From CAVRRZ01 sp963723745 (GTDB taxonomy: Bacteria > Actinomycetota > Actinomycetes > Mycobacteriales > Geodermatophilaceae): a DNA stretch of 64,000 bases. The DNA is taken from positions 496,001-560,000 of the forward strand of contig CAVRRZ010000005.1 in the NCBI GenBank assembly GCA_963723745.1, given 5' to 3'. Positions 1 through 9,683 of the stretch are shown in pieces (positions within the stretch are counted from its first letter, which is position 1; each line of letters opens with the position of its first letter). The notes below the pieces were generated by a model. That model ran no database searches, was not told where the DNA came from, and worked only from the letters and a program-made list of their open reading frames with translations. The translations under genes were made by a program, and so were the position numbers.

Positions 1-244
1 GTGGGTTCGCCGGTGCGCAGGTCGAAGCACGACCCGTGCAGCCAGCACTCGATGGTCGGGGCGCCCTTGAACTCCTCGACGTCGCCCTCGGACAGCGGCA
101 CCTCGGCGTGCGAGCAGAGGTCCTCGATCGCGAAGACCTCGCCCTCGAAGCGGACGACGGCGATGTCGACGTCGGTCCGAGCTCGACGCGCAGGGAGCCG
201 GGCTCCTTGACGTCGGTCAGCGCGCAGACCCGCTCGAAACTCAT
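1..244 (-). CDS. Rieske-type [2Fe-2S] ferredoxin of the suf operon (partial, frameshifted)
   Basis: Small non-heme Rieske ferredoxin that probably serves as an electron carrier for Fe-S cluster assembly. The visible part shows the Rieske ligands as C-x-H (in LCSHAEVPLSEGD) and C-x2-H (in ECWLHGSCFD). The 3' end lies outside the window. The ATG at 244-242 overlaps the sufD stop as TGATG, so translation is coupled. The reading frame must change near 170-185: upstream reads MSFERVCALTDVKEPG, downstream reads DVDIAVVRFEGEVFAIEDLC. This is probably a sequencing error. In actinobacteria a Rieske gene commonly sits between sufD and sufC, and sufC would be expected to the left. Confidence 0.85.
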   Translation of the reverse strand, partial: MSFERVCALTDVKEPGSLRVELGPTSTSPSSASRARSSRSRTSARTPRCRCPRATSRSSRAPRPSSAGCTGRASTCAPANP

Positions 245-1512
245 CAGGCGGGCACCGCCTGCTCCTCCAGCCCGGGCAGGGCGCCGAGGCGGGCCTCGAT
301 GGTGCCCATCAGCCGGTCCTGCAGCTGCCGGCACGCCGATGTCGCTGGACGACGTCGGCGAAGAAGCCGCGGACGACCAGACGGCGGGCGGTCTCGGCGT
401 CGATGCCGCGCGAGCAGAGGTAGAACAGCTGCTCGTCGTCGAACCGGCCGGTGGCGCTGGCGTGGCCGGCGCCGACGATCTCGCCGGTCTCGATCTCCAG
501 GTTGGGCACCGAGTCGGCGCGGGCGCCGTCGGTGAGCACCAGGTTGCGGTTGAGCTCGTAGGTCTCGGTGCCGGTCGCCGCCGGGCCGGATGCGGACGTC
601 GCCGATCCAGACCGTGTGCGCGTCCTCGCCCTGCAGCGCGCCCTTGTAGAGGACGTTGCTGCGGCAGTGCGGCACGGCGTGGTCGACCCAGAGCCGGTGC
701 TCCTGGTGCTGGGTCTCGTCGGCGAAGTAGACGCCGGAGAGCTCCGCCGAGCCGCCCGGGCCCGGCGTACTGCACGTTGCTGACCAGCCGGACGAGGTCG
801 CCGCCGAGGGTGACCACGACCTGCTTGAAGGTGGCGTCGCGGCCGACGACGGCGTCGTACTGGCCGCCGTGGACGGCGCCGGGCGCCCAGTCCTGCACCG
901 AGACGAGCGTGACCTGCGCGCCGTCGCCGACGAGCACGGCGACGCCGCCGGAGTACCGGGCCAGGCCGGTGTGGTCGAGCACGACCGTGGCCTTGGCGAA
1001 GTCGCCGACCTCGACGACCAGCTGACCCCAGACGACGTCGTCCGACGCCGGTGCCGGACAGGCCCAGCGTGACCGGGCGGTCGAGCTGCGCCTCGGCGGG
1101 CACGCGGACGACGGCGGCGCCGCCGCTGCGCTGCCGGGTGAGCGCGGCGAGCCGGTCGACCGGCTCGGGCAGGCCCTTGAGCAGCGGGTCGTCGGCCTCG
1201 ACGTCGGTCAGCTCGACGCCCTCGGGCAGGTCGGTCGTCCAGGTGAGGTGCGCGTCGGAGGGCGCGCCGTCCAGCAGCGGCCGGATCCGCTTCATGGGCG
1301 TGAAGCGCCAGGTCTCCTCGCGACCGGTGGGCACGCCGAAGGCGTCCGGGTCGGTCGAGGTGAACCGCTCGGCCGGCGAGCCGGTCGGGGCCGGCCCGCC
1401 GTGCGAGTGCGCGCCGGGCGCGACGCCGGCGTCGGCGGGGTGGTCGGGGGCCCGCCTGGGCCCACGCCGGGGCGAAGAGCTCTCCGTGCGAGCGTGTTGT
1501 CGGGGCTGACAT
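244..1512 (-). CDS. sufD: Fe-S cluster assembly scaffold subunit SufD (several frameshifts)
   Basis: SufD partners SufB and SufC in the cytosolic SufBC2D complex that builds Fe-S clusters. Recognisable blocks lie in different frames: N-terminus MSAPTTRSHGELFAPAW, then GREETWRFTPMKRIRPLLDG, then VYFADETQHQEHRLWVDH with HCRSNVLYKGAL, then TGTETYELNRNLVLTDGA with FDDEQLFYLCSRGIDAE, and the C-terminus GTIEARLGALPGLEEQAVPA. Together they form one SufD of about 422 residues, near normal length. Shifts fall near 1430, 1050, 770, 585 and 345. The ATG at 1512-1510 overlaps the sufB stop (TGATG). Start and end are in the same frame over 1269 nt, so the shifts cancel. That points to sequencing errors rather than a decayed gene, because suf genes are normally essential in actinobacteria. 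Confidence 0.9.
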   Translation of the reverse strand: MSAPTTRSHGELFAPAWAQAGPRPPRRRRRRARRALARRAGPDRLAGRAVHLDRPGRLRRAHRSRGDLALHAHEADPAAAGRRALRRAPHLDDRPARGRRADRRRGRRPAAQGPARAGRPARRAHPAAQRRRRRRPRARRGAARPPGHAGPVRHRRRTTSSGVSWSSRSATSPRPRSCSTTPAWPGTPAASPCSSATARRSRSSRCRTGRPAPSTAASTTPSSAATPPSSRSWSPSAATSSGWSATCSTPGPGGSAELSGVYFADETQHQEHRLWVDHAVPHCRSNVLYKGALQGEDAHTVWIGDVRIRPGGDRHRDLRAQPQPGAHRRRPRRLGAQPGDRDRRDRRRRPRQRHRPVRRRAAVLPLLARHRRRDRPPSGRPRLLRRRRPATSACRQLQDRLMGTIEARLGALPGLEEQAVPA

Positions 1513-2954
1513 CAGCCGACGGCACCTTCCATCTGCAGTTCGATGAGCCGGTTGAGCTCGAGGGCGTACTCCATGGGCAGCTCGCGGGCGATCGGCTCGA
1601 CGAACCCGCGCACGACCATGGCCATGGCCTCGTCCTCGGACAGGCCGCGGCTCATCAGGTAGAAGAGCTGGTCGTCGCTGACGCGGGAGACGGTCGCCTC
1701 GTGGCCCATGGACACGTCGTCCTCGCGGACGTCGACGTAGGGGTAGGTGTCCGACCGGCTGATCGTGTCGACCAGCAGCGCGTCGCACTTCACCGTCGAC
1801 TTCGAGCCGTAGCGCGCCCTCGTCGATCTGGACCAGGCCGCGGTAGGACGTGCGGCCGCCGCCGCGGGCGACCGACTTGCTGACGATCGTCGAGGAGGTG
1901 TGCGGCGCGGCGTGCACCATCTTGGCGCCGGCGTCCTGGTGCTGGCCCTCGCCGGCGAAGGCGATGGAGAGCACCTCGCCCTTGGCGTGCTCGCCGGTCA
2001 TCCAGACCGCCGGGTACTTCATCGTCACCTTGGAGCCGATGTTGCCGTCGACCCACTCCATGGTCGCGCCCTCGTGGGCCACGGCCCGCTTGGTGACCAG
2101 GTTGTAGACGTTGTTCGACCAGTTCTGGATGGTCGTGTACCGGCAGCGCGCGTTCTTCTTGACGATGATCTCGACGACCGCGGAGTGCAGCGAGTCGGAC
2201 TTGTAGATCGGCGCGGTGCAGCCCTCGACGTAGTGCACGTAGGCGCCCTCGTCGATGATCATCAGCGTCCGCTCGAACTGGCCCATGTTCTCGGTGTTGA
2301 TCCGGAAGTAGGCCTGCAGCGGGATCTCCACGTGCACGCCCGGGGGCACGTAGATGAACGAGCCACCCGACCACACGGCGGTGTTCAGCGCGGCGAACTT
2401 GTTGTCGCCGGACGGGATCACCGAGCCGAAGTACTCCTTGAAGATGTCCTCGTGCTCGCGCAGGGCCGTGTCGGTGTCGAGGAAGAGGACGCCCTGCTCC
2501 TCGAGGTCCTCGCGGATCTTGTGGTAGACGACCTCGGACTCGTACTGGGCCGCGACACCGGAGACGAGGCGCTGCTTCTCGGCCTCGGGGATGCCGAGCC
2601 GGTCGTAGGTGTTCTTGATGTCCTCGGGCAGCTCCTCCCACGACGCGGCCTGCGCCTCGGTGGACTTCACGAAGTACTTGATGTTCTGGAAGTCGATGCC
2701 GGAGAGGTCCGAACCCCAGTCGGGCATGGGCTTGCGCCGAAGAGCTTCAGCGCCTTGAGCCGGCGCTCGAGCATCCACTCGGGCTCGCTCTTGCGGCTGC
2801 GAGATGTCGCGGACGACGTCCTCGTCGAGCCCACGCTGGCCGAGGCTCCGGCGACGTCGGCGTCGGCCCAGCCGTACTGGTAGCGGCCGAGCTGGTCGAT
2901 CTGCTCGTCCTGCGTCAGCGGCGTGCCGGTCACCGGCTGCTGGGTGCTGGTCAT
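1512..2954 (-). CDS. sufB: Fe-S cluster assembly scaffold subunit SufB (frameshifts)
   Basis: SufB is the main scaffold of the SufBC2D Fe-S assembly complex. A long intact block from about 2720 down to 1805 carries family hallmarks: DFQNIKYFVKSTE, PPGVHVEIPLQAYFRINTEN, VEGCTAPIYKSDSLHSAVVE and SYRGLVQIDEGA. The end continues in another frame as KCDALLVDTISRSDTYPYVD and SRGLSEDEAMAMVVRGFVE. The N-terminus (MTSTQQPVTGTPLTQDEQID) is separated by shifts near 2840, 2800 and 2745. About 480 codons in total, normal for SufB. The ATG start is 2954-2952. The gene follows sufR and overlaps sufD. The net frame is preserved over 1443 nt, so I read the shifts as sequence errors. Confidence 0.92.
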
Positions 2955-3059
2955 GCGGGCGTCCTCTCCCGGGCGTTCGTGGGGGTCGTGCTGTGCTGGC
3001 TCGTGCTGGTGGTCTGGCTGGTTCTGGTGGACGGAGTGGCGCGCGCGTGCGCTGCTCGC

Positions 3060-3803
3060 TCACCCGTACAGGGCGTGCAGGGGCCGGTCTGTTCCCGGAC
3101 CGCTGCACCGGCCCCGGGATGTGCGTGGTGCAGAACCCGTCGCCGTGGGCGATCGTGGCCAGGCGCTGGACGTGCGTGCCGACCAGCCGGCCGATGACCG
3201 CGGTCTCGGCCTCGCACAGCTGGGGGAACTCCGCGGCCACGTGCGCCACCGGGCAGTGGTGCTGGCAGAGCTGCCCCCCGCCGGAGATCGCCGAGGCCGT
3301 GGCAGCGTAGCCCTCGGCCGTGACAGGGCGCCGGCGAGCGCCTGGGCCCGGTCGACTGGCGCGCCGTGCCGCGCGACGGCCCGCTCGACGGCGGCGGAGC
3401 AGCGCTGCTCGAGGCCGGCCAGCTGCCGCTCGGCGACCGCGCGGACCGCGTCGGGCCCACCGGTCGCGGCGACGTAGCGCAGCGCCGTCAGGGCGAGGTC
3501 GTCGTAGGCGTGCGGGAAGGTCGAGCGGCCGGCGTCGGTGAGGCGGAACCGGCGGGCGGGACGCCCCCGGCCGCGGTGGGCGGTGTCGTTGCCCGACCCA
3601 CCCGCCGCTCCTCGACCCGGCCGGTCGGCGAGCAGGGCGTCGAGGTGCCTGCGGACGGCGGCCGGCGAGAGGCCCAGCCGGGTGGCGAGCTCGGTGGCGG
3701 TCTGCGGGCCGTGCTCGAGCAGCAGGCCGGTCACGCGGTCACGGGTTCGCCCGTCGTCGGCCGGGGCCGACGATCGGGTGCCCTGCACCGCGTTGGATTC
3801 CAC
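3060..3803 (-). CDS. sufR: SufR-type Fe-S-sensing transcriptional regulator (frameshifted)
   Basis: ArsR/MarR-like winged-helix repressor of the suf operon that senses Fe-S status through a bound cluster. The N-terminal helix-turn-helix is visible in TATELATRLGLSPAAVRRHL (about residues 35-54), followed by a GRPARRFRLTDAG wing. After a shift near 3320 the other frame gives the diagnostic cysteine block LCQHHCPVAHVAAEFPQLCE and then TIAHGDGFCTTHIPGP, matching the cluster-ligand region of mycobacterial SufR. The GTG start is 3803-3801. The exact 3' end is uncertain: the second frame runs on without a stop towards sufB, so a second shift must lie between about 3110 and 3060. It is the first gene of the suf operon and probably autorepresses it. 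Confidence 0.88.
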   Translation of the reverse strand: MESNAVQGTRSSAPADDGRTRDRVTGLLLEHGPQTATELATRLGLSPAAVRRHLDALLADRPGRGAAGGSGNDTAHRGRGRPARRFRLTDAGRSTFPHAYDDLALTALRYVAATGGPDAVRAVAERQLAGLEQRCSAAVERAVARHGAPVDRAQALAGALSRPRATLPRPRRSPAGGSSASTTARWRTWPRSSPSCARPRPRSSAGWSARTSSAWPRSPTATGSAPRTSRGRCSGPGTDRPLHALYG

Positions 3804-3820
3804 AACACGAGTGTGCGTTA
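3801..3820 (-). promoter_or_regulatory. Candidate suf promoter with operator-like inverted repeat
   Basis: Read on the minus strand, a TAACGC -10-like element lies at 3820-3815. It is followed by the inverted repeat ACAC-TC-GTGT at 3814-3805, which sits between the -10 and the GTG start of sufR. An outer CACA/TGTG pair (3801-3804 and 3812-3815) extends the symmetry. Mycobacterial SufR is reported to bind an ACACT/TGTGA inverted repeat upstream of its own operon, so this position would suit autorepression. The assignment is inference from position and symmetry only. Confidence 0.4.
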
Positions 3821-3916
3821 TTTCGTCGCCACCGCAAGCAAGGCGAACCTAACCTCCACCGTGCAGCTGCGGCCGGTCGTGGCCAGACGTCCGCAGGTGT
3901 GGGTGGGGTCACGGCC

Positions 3917-3928
3917 TAGCATCGTTTC
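3917..3928 (+). promoter_or_regulatory. Candidate leaderless promoter of ctaA (-10 element)
   Basis: TAGCAT at 3917-3922 fits the actinobacterial -10 consensus TAnnnT. It is followed by only six bases before the GTG of ctaA at 3929, and no Shine-Dalgarno sequence is present. This spacing would place the transcription start at or next to the start codon, giving a leaderless mRNA. No convincing -35 element is visible. Confidence 0.4.
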
Positions 3929-4858
3929 GTGCCGGTCTCCCCTGCCGTCGTCTCCCGCCTGTCGCTGGCGCAACCGGTCGCCAACGGGCTCATCGTCGTC
4001 ACCGGCGGTGCCGTCCGGCTGACCGGTTCGGGACTGGGCTGCCCGACCTGGCCGCGGTGCACGTCCGAGAGCTTCGTCGCCACCGCCGGAACTCGCGGCG
4101 CACGGCGTCATCGAGTTCGGCAACCGGCTGCTCACCTTCGTCCTGGCGATCGTGGCGATCGCCACCTTGGTCGCCGTCTGGCGATCCCCCCGACGCGACC
4201 TGCGCGGCCTGGCGGTGCTGGTCTTCCTCGGCATCCCGGCGCAGGCGCTGCTGGGCGGGGTCACGGTGCTCACCGGCCTGAACCCCTGGACGGTGGCGGC
4301 GCACTTCCTGCTCTCCATGGTCTCGTCGCGCTGGCCACCGTCCTGTGGCTGCGATCGCGCGAACCGGGGGTCGGGCGGCCGCTGGTGCGCCGCCCCCTGG
4401 AGCTGCTCGTCGGCGGCATCGCGGCGGTCACCGCGGCCGTCCTGGTCCTGGGCACGATCGTCACCGGCAGCGGCCCGCACAGCGGCGACGTGGACGCCGA
4501 CGGCGTGCCGACCGGTGACCGCATGGGCTTCGACCCGGAGCTGATCAGCCAGCTGCACGCCGACTCGGTCTTCCTGCTGCTCGGCCTCACCGTGGCGCTG
4601 CTGGTCGCCCTGTCCGCCACCGACGCCCCCGGCCGGGTGCGCCGGGCTGCCCGCGACCTGCTGATCGTCCAGCTGGTGCAGGGCGTCATCGGGTACGTGC
4701 AGTACTTCACCGACCTGCCGATCGCGCTGGTGCTGCTGCACATGCTCGGCGCGGTGCTGATCACCGCCTTCACGGCGCGGCTGGTGTGGTCGGTGCGCGG
4801 GCCGTCGTCCGAGGTGCCACTGGGCGCCCCGAGCGAGCCGGCCGCCGCGGCCCGGTGA
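3929..4858 (+). CDS. ctaA: Heme A synthase, COX15/CtaA family (two frameshifts)
   Basis: Membrane enzyme that oxidises heme O to heme A for aa3-type cytochrome oxidase. The N-terminus contains LIVVTGGAVRLTGSGLGCP, followed by TWPRC, typical of actinobacterial CtaA. The middle part (GVIEFGNRLLTFVLAIVAIA and FLGIPAQALLGGVTVLTGLN) is in another frame between about 4085 and 4320. The C-terminal half returns to the first frame with ELISQLHADSVFLLLGL and VQYFTDLPIALVLLHMLGAV; the histidines are likely heme ligands. Seven to eight membrane segments can be assembled across the frames, and net length (309 codons) is normal. The two shifts compensate, as expected for a sequencing insertion plus a deletion. 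The GTG start fits the leaderless -10 just upstream. Confidence 0.88.
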   Translation: MPVSPAVVSRLSLAQPVANGLIVVTGGAVRLTGSGLGCPTWPRCTSESFVATAGTRGARRHRVRQPAAHLRPGDRGDRHLGRRLAIPPTRPARPGGAGLPRHPGAGAAGRGHGAHRPEPLDGGGALPALHGLVALATVLWLRSREPGVGRPLVRRPLELLVGGIAAVTAAVLVLGTIVTGSGPHSGDVDADGVPTGDRMGFDPELISQLHADSVFLLLGLTVALLVALSATDAPGRVRRAARDLLIVQLVQGVIGYVQYFTDLPIALVLLHMLGAVLITAFTARLVWSVRGPSSEVPLGAPSEPAAAAR

Positions 4859-4874
4859 CCGGACTCCGCCCGTC

Positions 4875-5222
4875 GTGACCTGGCCCGTGGTGACCTGGCT
4901 CGTCGCCGCCCTGGTCCTCACCGGCTGCGTGGCGGCCGGCGCGCTCACCGGCCTGGTGCCCTACCGGGGGGTCCGCGTGGTGCTCCTCGGCGCGGTCGCC
5001 CTGGCGGCATTCCTGCTGTTCGCTCCGTCGGTGTGCGCGGTCGGCCAGTCGGGTGCCACGCCGCAGGACGTGGCGCCCGTCGGTTGGTGCGAGTCGTCGG
5101 TGGGCCTGCGGCTGCCGGAGTTCGGCGCCAGCACCGGGGACGCCGGCTACGGCTGGGCCTTCGTGGCGGCTGCGGTCACCGTGCTCGCCGGCACCTCCGC
5201 GGCCCGCGCCCGTCACGGCTGA
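4875..5222 (+). CDS. Small membrane protein of unknown function
   Basis: A 115-residue protein I do not recognise. It starts with GTG 16 bases after the ctaA stop, so it is probably co-transcribed with ctaA. Three hydrophobic segments are visible, at about residues 5-27, 33-51 and 92-107. The loop between the second and third has two cysteines (in VCAVGQSG and GWCES) that could form a disulfide outside the membrane. Its position between the two heme-A pathway genes suggests, but does not prove, a role connected with cytochrome oxidase or heme assembly. It ends 16 bases before the convergent end of ctaB. Confidence 0.6.
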   Translation: MTWPVVTWLVAALVLTGCVAAGALTGLVPYRGVRVVLLGAVALAAFLLFAPSVCAVGQSGATPQDVAPVGWCESSVGLRLPEFGASTGDAGYGWAFVAAAVTVLAGTSAARARHG

Positions 5223-5238
5223 CCGGTCGGGCCCGGAG

Positions 5239-6171
5239 TCAGAGCAGGACGTCGAGGACGATCGCGATCGACAGCAGCGCCATGTACGTGATCGACACGT
5301 GGAAGAGGACCATCGGCCGGGCCTCCTCGTCGCGGCGGATGCGGCCGAGCAGCCGGTGTGCCTCGAGGACGAACCAACCACCGAGGCCCACGGCCGCGGC
5401 GGTGTAGAGCCAGCCGATGCCGTAGGACGCCGCGACCGGCCACAGCATCAGCGAGACGGCCAGGGTGGCCCAGGCCCAGACCACCGTCTGCACGCCCACC
5501 GAGCGGGCGGAGGCCACGACCGGCAGCATCGGCACCTCGGCGCGCGCGTAGTCGGCGCGGAACCGCATGGCCAGGGCCCAGAAGTGCGGCATCTGCCAGC
5601 AGAAGACGACGGCGAAGAAGACGACGGCCGGCCAGGCCAGCGAGCCGGTGACGGCGGCCCAGCCGATCAGCACCGGCGCGGCACCGGGCACGCCACCGAA
5701 CTCGGTGCTGCGCCGGGTGTGCCGCTTGAACACGATCGTGTAGAGGACGGCGTAGTAGAAGATCGCCGCCGCGGCGAGGACCGCCGCCAGCGGCGTGGTG
5801 AACGCGGCGAGCAGCGCGATGGAGCTGACCGTCAGGACGGACCCGAACACCAGCGCCGCGCGCGGAGAGACCTCGCCCATCGGCAGCGGACGCCGCTCGG
5901 TGCGGTGCATCAGCCGGTCGATGTCGCGGTCGAACCAGCAGTTGAAGACGTTGGCCGCGCCCGCGGCGAGGGTGCCGCCGATCATGGTGGCGACCAGCAG
6001 CCGCCACGAGGGCCAGCCACCGGCGGCGAGCAGCATCGCAGGCAGCGTGGTGACCAGCAGCAGCTCGATGATGCGCGGCTTGGTCAGCGCGACGTAGGCG
6101 CGCAGGCGTGCGGTCAGCACGGACGCCCGGCCGGACGGGACGACGGCGGCGCGTTCGGACAGCGCGGTCAC
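5239..6171 (-). CDS. ctaB: Protoheme IX farnesyltransferase (heme O synthase)
   Basis: UbiA-superfamily integral membrane enzyme that joins farnesyl diphosphate to heme B to give heme O, the substrate of CtaA. The prenyl-diphosphate-binding motif NxxxDxxxD is present as NCWFDRDID, followed by HRTERRPLP. The second conserved loop is seen in FKRHTRRSTEFGGVPGAAPV and DYARAEVPMLPVV. About nine membrane segments, 310 residues. The GTG at 6171 is chosen because the conserved domain begins about 27 residues later (YVALTKPRIIELLLVT); no strong ribosome-binding site supports it, and an upstream in-frame start cannot be excluded. It is divergent from tkt and convergent with the small membrane protein. 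Confidence 0.9.
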   Translation of the reverse strand: MTALSERAAVVPSGRASVLTARLRAYVALTKPRIIELLLVTTLPAMLLAAGGWPSWRLLVATMIGGTLAAGAANVFNCWFDRDIDRLMHRTERRPLPMGEVSPRAALVFGSVLTVSSIALLAAFTTPLAAVLAAAAIFYYAVLYTIVFKRHTRRSTEFGGVPGAAPVLIGWAAVTGSLAWPAVVFFAVVFCWQMPHFWALAMRFRADYARAEVPMLPVVASARSVGVQTVVWAWATLAVSLMLWPVAASYGIGWLYTAAAVGLGGWFVLEAHRLLGRIRRDEEARPMVLFHVSITYMALLSIAIVLDVLL

Positions 6172-6396
6172 CGGGTCGCCACCGGGCGCCGGCGATTCGC
6201 CGGGCACACGGACACCGCGCACCGAGACAGCAAGGCGACCCTCTCGCAACAAGGGATGGAGACGGCCCAACTGTAGCCCGCCGGTCCCCTCCGGCCCGGT
6301 GGGGACGAGCACACCGATGACTAGGCTCGTCACGTTGATCCGCGCGCCCAGCGGGTAGGGCGGACACACGGCCGACCTGGAGGAGCGCTAAGTCAC
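6172..6396. promoter_or_regulatory. Divergent ctaB/tkt intergenic region
   Basis: This 225-base region lies between the heme O synthase gene and the pentose-phosphate operon and must hold both promoters. On the plus side a GGAGG ribosome-binding site lies about a dozen bases before the tkt ATG. A weak TTGATC/TAGGGC pair near 6335-6360 is a possible tkt promoter, but its spacing is short. No regulator site is recognisable. Confidence 0.3.
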
Positions 6397-8541
<2,145 letters not shown>

Positions 8542-8582
8542 CCACCCGCCTCCTGACCACCCCGACGGAAAGGGGCTCCACC

Positions 8583-9683
8583 ATGGCCCAGAACCAGAAC
8601 CTCGCCGCGCTGTCGGAGGCCGGCGTCGCCGTGTGGCTCGACGACCTGTCCCGCGACCGCATCCGCAGCGGCAATCTGCAGTCGCTGGTCGACGAGTACA
8701 GCGTCGTGGGGGTCACGACCAACCCCACGATCTTCGCCGCGGCGATCAGCGGGTCGGAGTCCTACGACGACCAGCTGCACGCGCTCGCCGTCCGCCAGGT
8801 GAGCGTCGAGGAGGCGCTGCGCACGATCACCGCCGCCGACGTCCGGGACGCCTGCGACCTGCTGGCACCCGTCGCCGAGCGCACCGTCATCGACGGTCGC
8901 GTGTCGCTGGAGGTGGCTCCCGGGCTGGCGCACGACACCGACGCGACCGCGGCCGAGGCCGCGCACCTGTGGTGGCTGGTCGACCGGCCGAACCTGTTCA
9001 TCAAGATCCCCGCGACCCAGGCCGGTCTGCCGGCGATCAGCACGTCACTGGCCAAGGGGATCAGCGTCAACGTCACGCTGATCTTCAGCCTGGAGCGCTA
9101 CCGGGCGGTCATGGACGCCTACCTGACCGGGCTGGAGCAGCGGGCCGCCGAGGGCGGGAGCCTGGAGGGCATCGAGTCGGTCGCGTCGTTCTTCGTGTCC
9201 CGGGTGGACACCGAGATCGACAAGCGGCTGGAGAAGGCCGGCGCCGACCGGGAGCTGATGGGCAAGGCCGGGGTGGCCAACGCCCGGCTGGCCTATCAGG
9301 CGTACGAGGAGGTGTTCTCCTCGGACCGGTGGAAGGCGCTGGAGGCGAAGGGCGCCCGGCCGCAGCGGCCGCTCTGGGCCTCGACCGGGGTCAAGAACCC
9401 GGAGTACTCCGACACGCTCTACGTCTCCGAGCTGATCGCACCCGGCACGGTCAACACCATGCCGGAGAAGACGCTGAAGGCCTACGCCGAGCACGGCTCC
9501 CCCGGCACGCCGGTGCAGAAGGCCTACGACGAGGCCGCGGCCGTGCTGCAGGCCGTCGCGGACGCCGGCGTCGACCTCGACGACGTCTTCCGGGTGCTGG
9601 AGGACGAGGGCGTGCAGAAGTTCGTCGACTCGTGGGACGAACTGACGGAGTCGGTGCGCACCCAGCTGGAGGACAAGCGGTGA
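8583..9683 (+). CDS. tal: Transaldolase
   Basis: Transfers a dihydroxyacetone unit from sedoheptulose-7-phosphate to glyceraldehyde-3-phosphate through a Schiff-base lysine. Seen here: VVGVTTNPTIFAAAISGSES near residue 40, the catalytic-lysine strand LFIKIPATQAGLPAI, and GISVNVTLIFSLERYRAVM. At 366 residues this is the longer actinobacterial/cyanobacterial type. The ATG at 8583 follows a GAAAGG ribosome-binding site, 41 bases after the tkt stop. The stop overlaps the pgi start (GTGA), so the two are translationally coupled. Confidence 0.97.
   Translation: MAQNQNLAALSEAGVAVWLDDLSRDRIRSGNLQSLVDEYSVVGVTTNPTIFAAAISGSESYDDQLHALAVRQVSVEEALRTITAADVRDACDLLAPVAERTVIDGRVSLEVAPGLAHDTDATAAEAAHLWWLVDRPNLFIKIPATQAGLPAISTSLAKGISVNVTLIFSLERYRAVMDAYLTGLEQRAAEGGSLEGIESVASFFVSRVDTEIDKRLEKAGADRELMGKAGVANARLAYQAYEEVFSSDRWKALEAKGARPQRPLWASTGVKNPEYSDTLYVSELIAPGTVNTMPEKTLKAYAEHGSPGTPVQKAYDEAAAVLQAVADAGVDLDDVFRVLEDEGVQKFVDSWDELTESVRTQLEDKR

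Noticed and set aside
244..3249. A continuous 1001-codon minus-strand frame joining parts of sufR, sufB and sufD
   Set aside because: It mixes real blocks with out-of-frame text. The GC-rich sequence lacks stops, and the frameshifts make three genes look fused. Start/stop overlaps and homology show separate genes.
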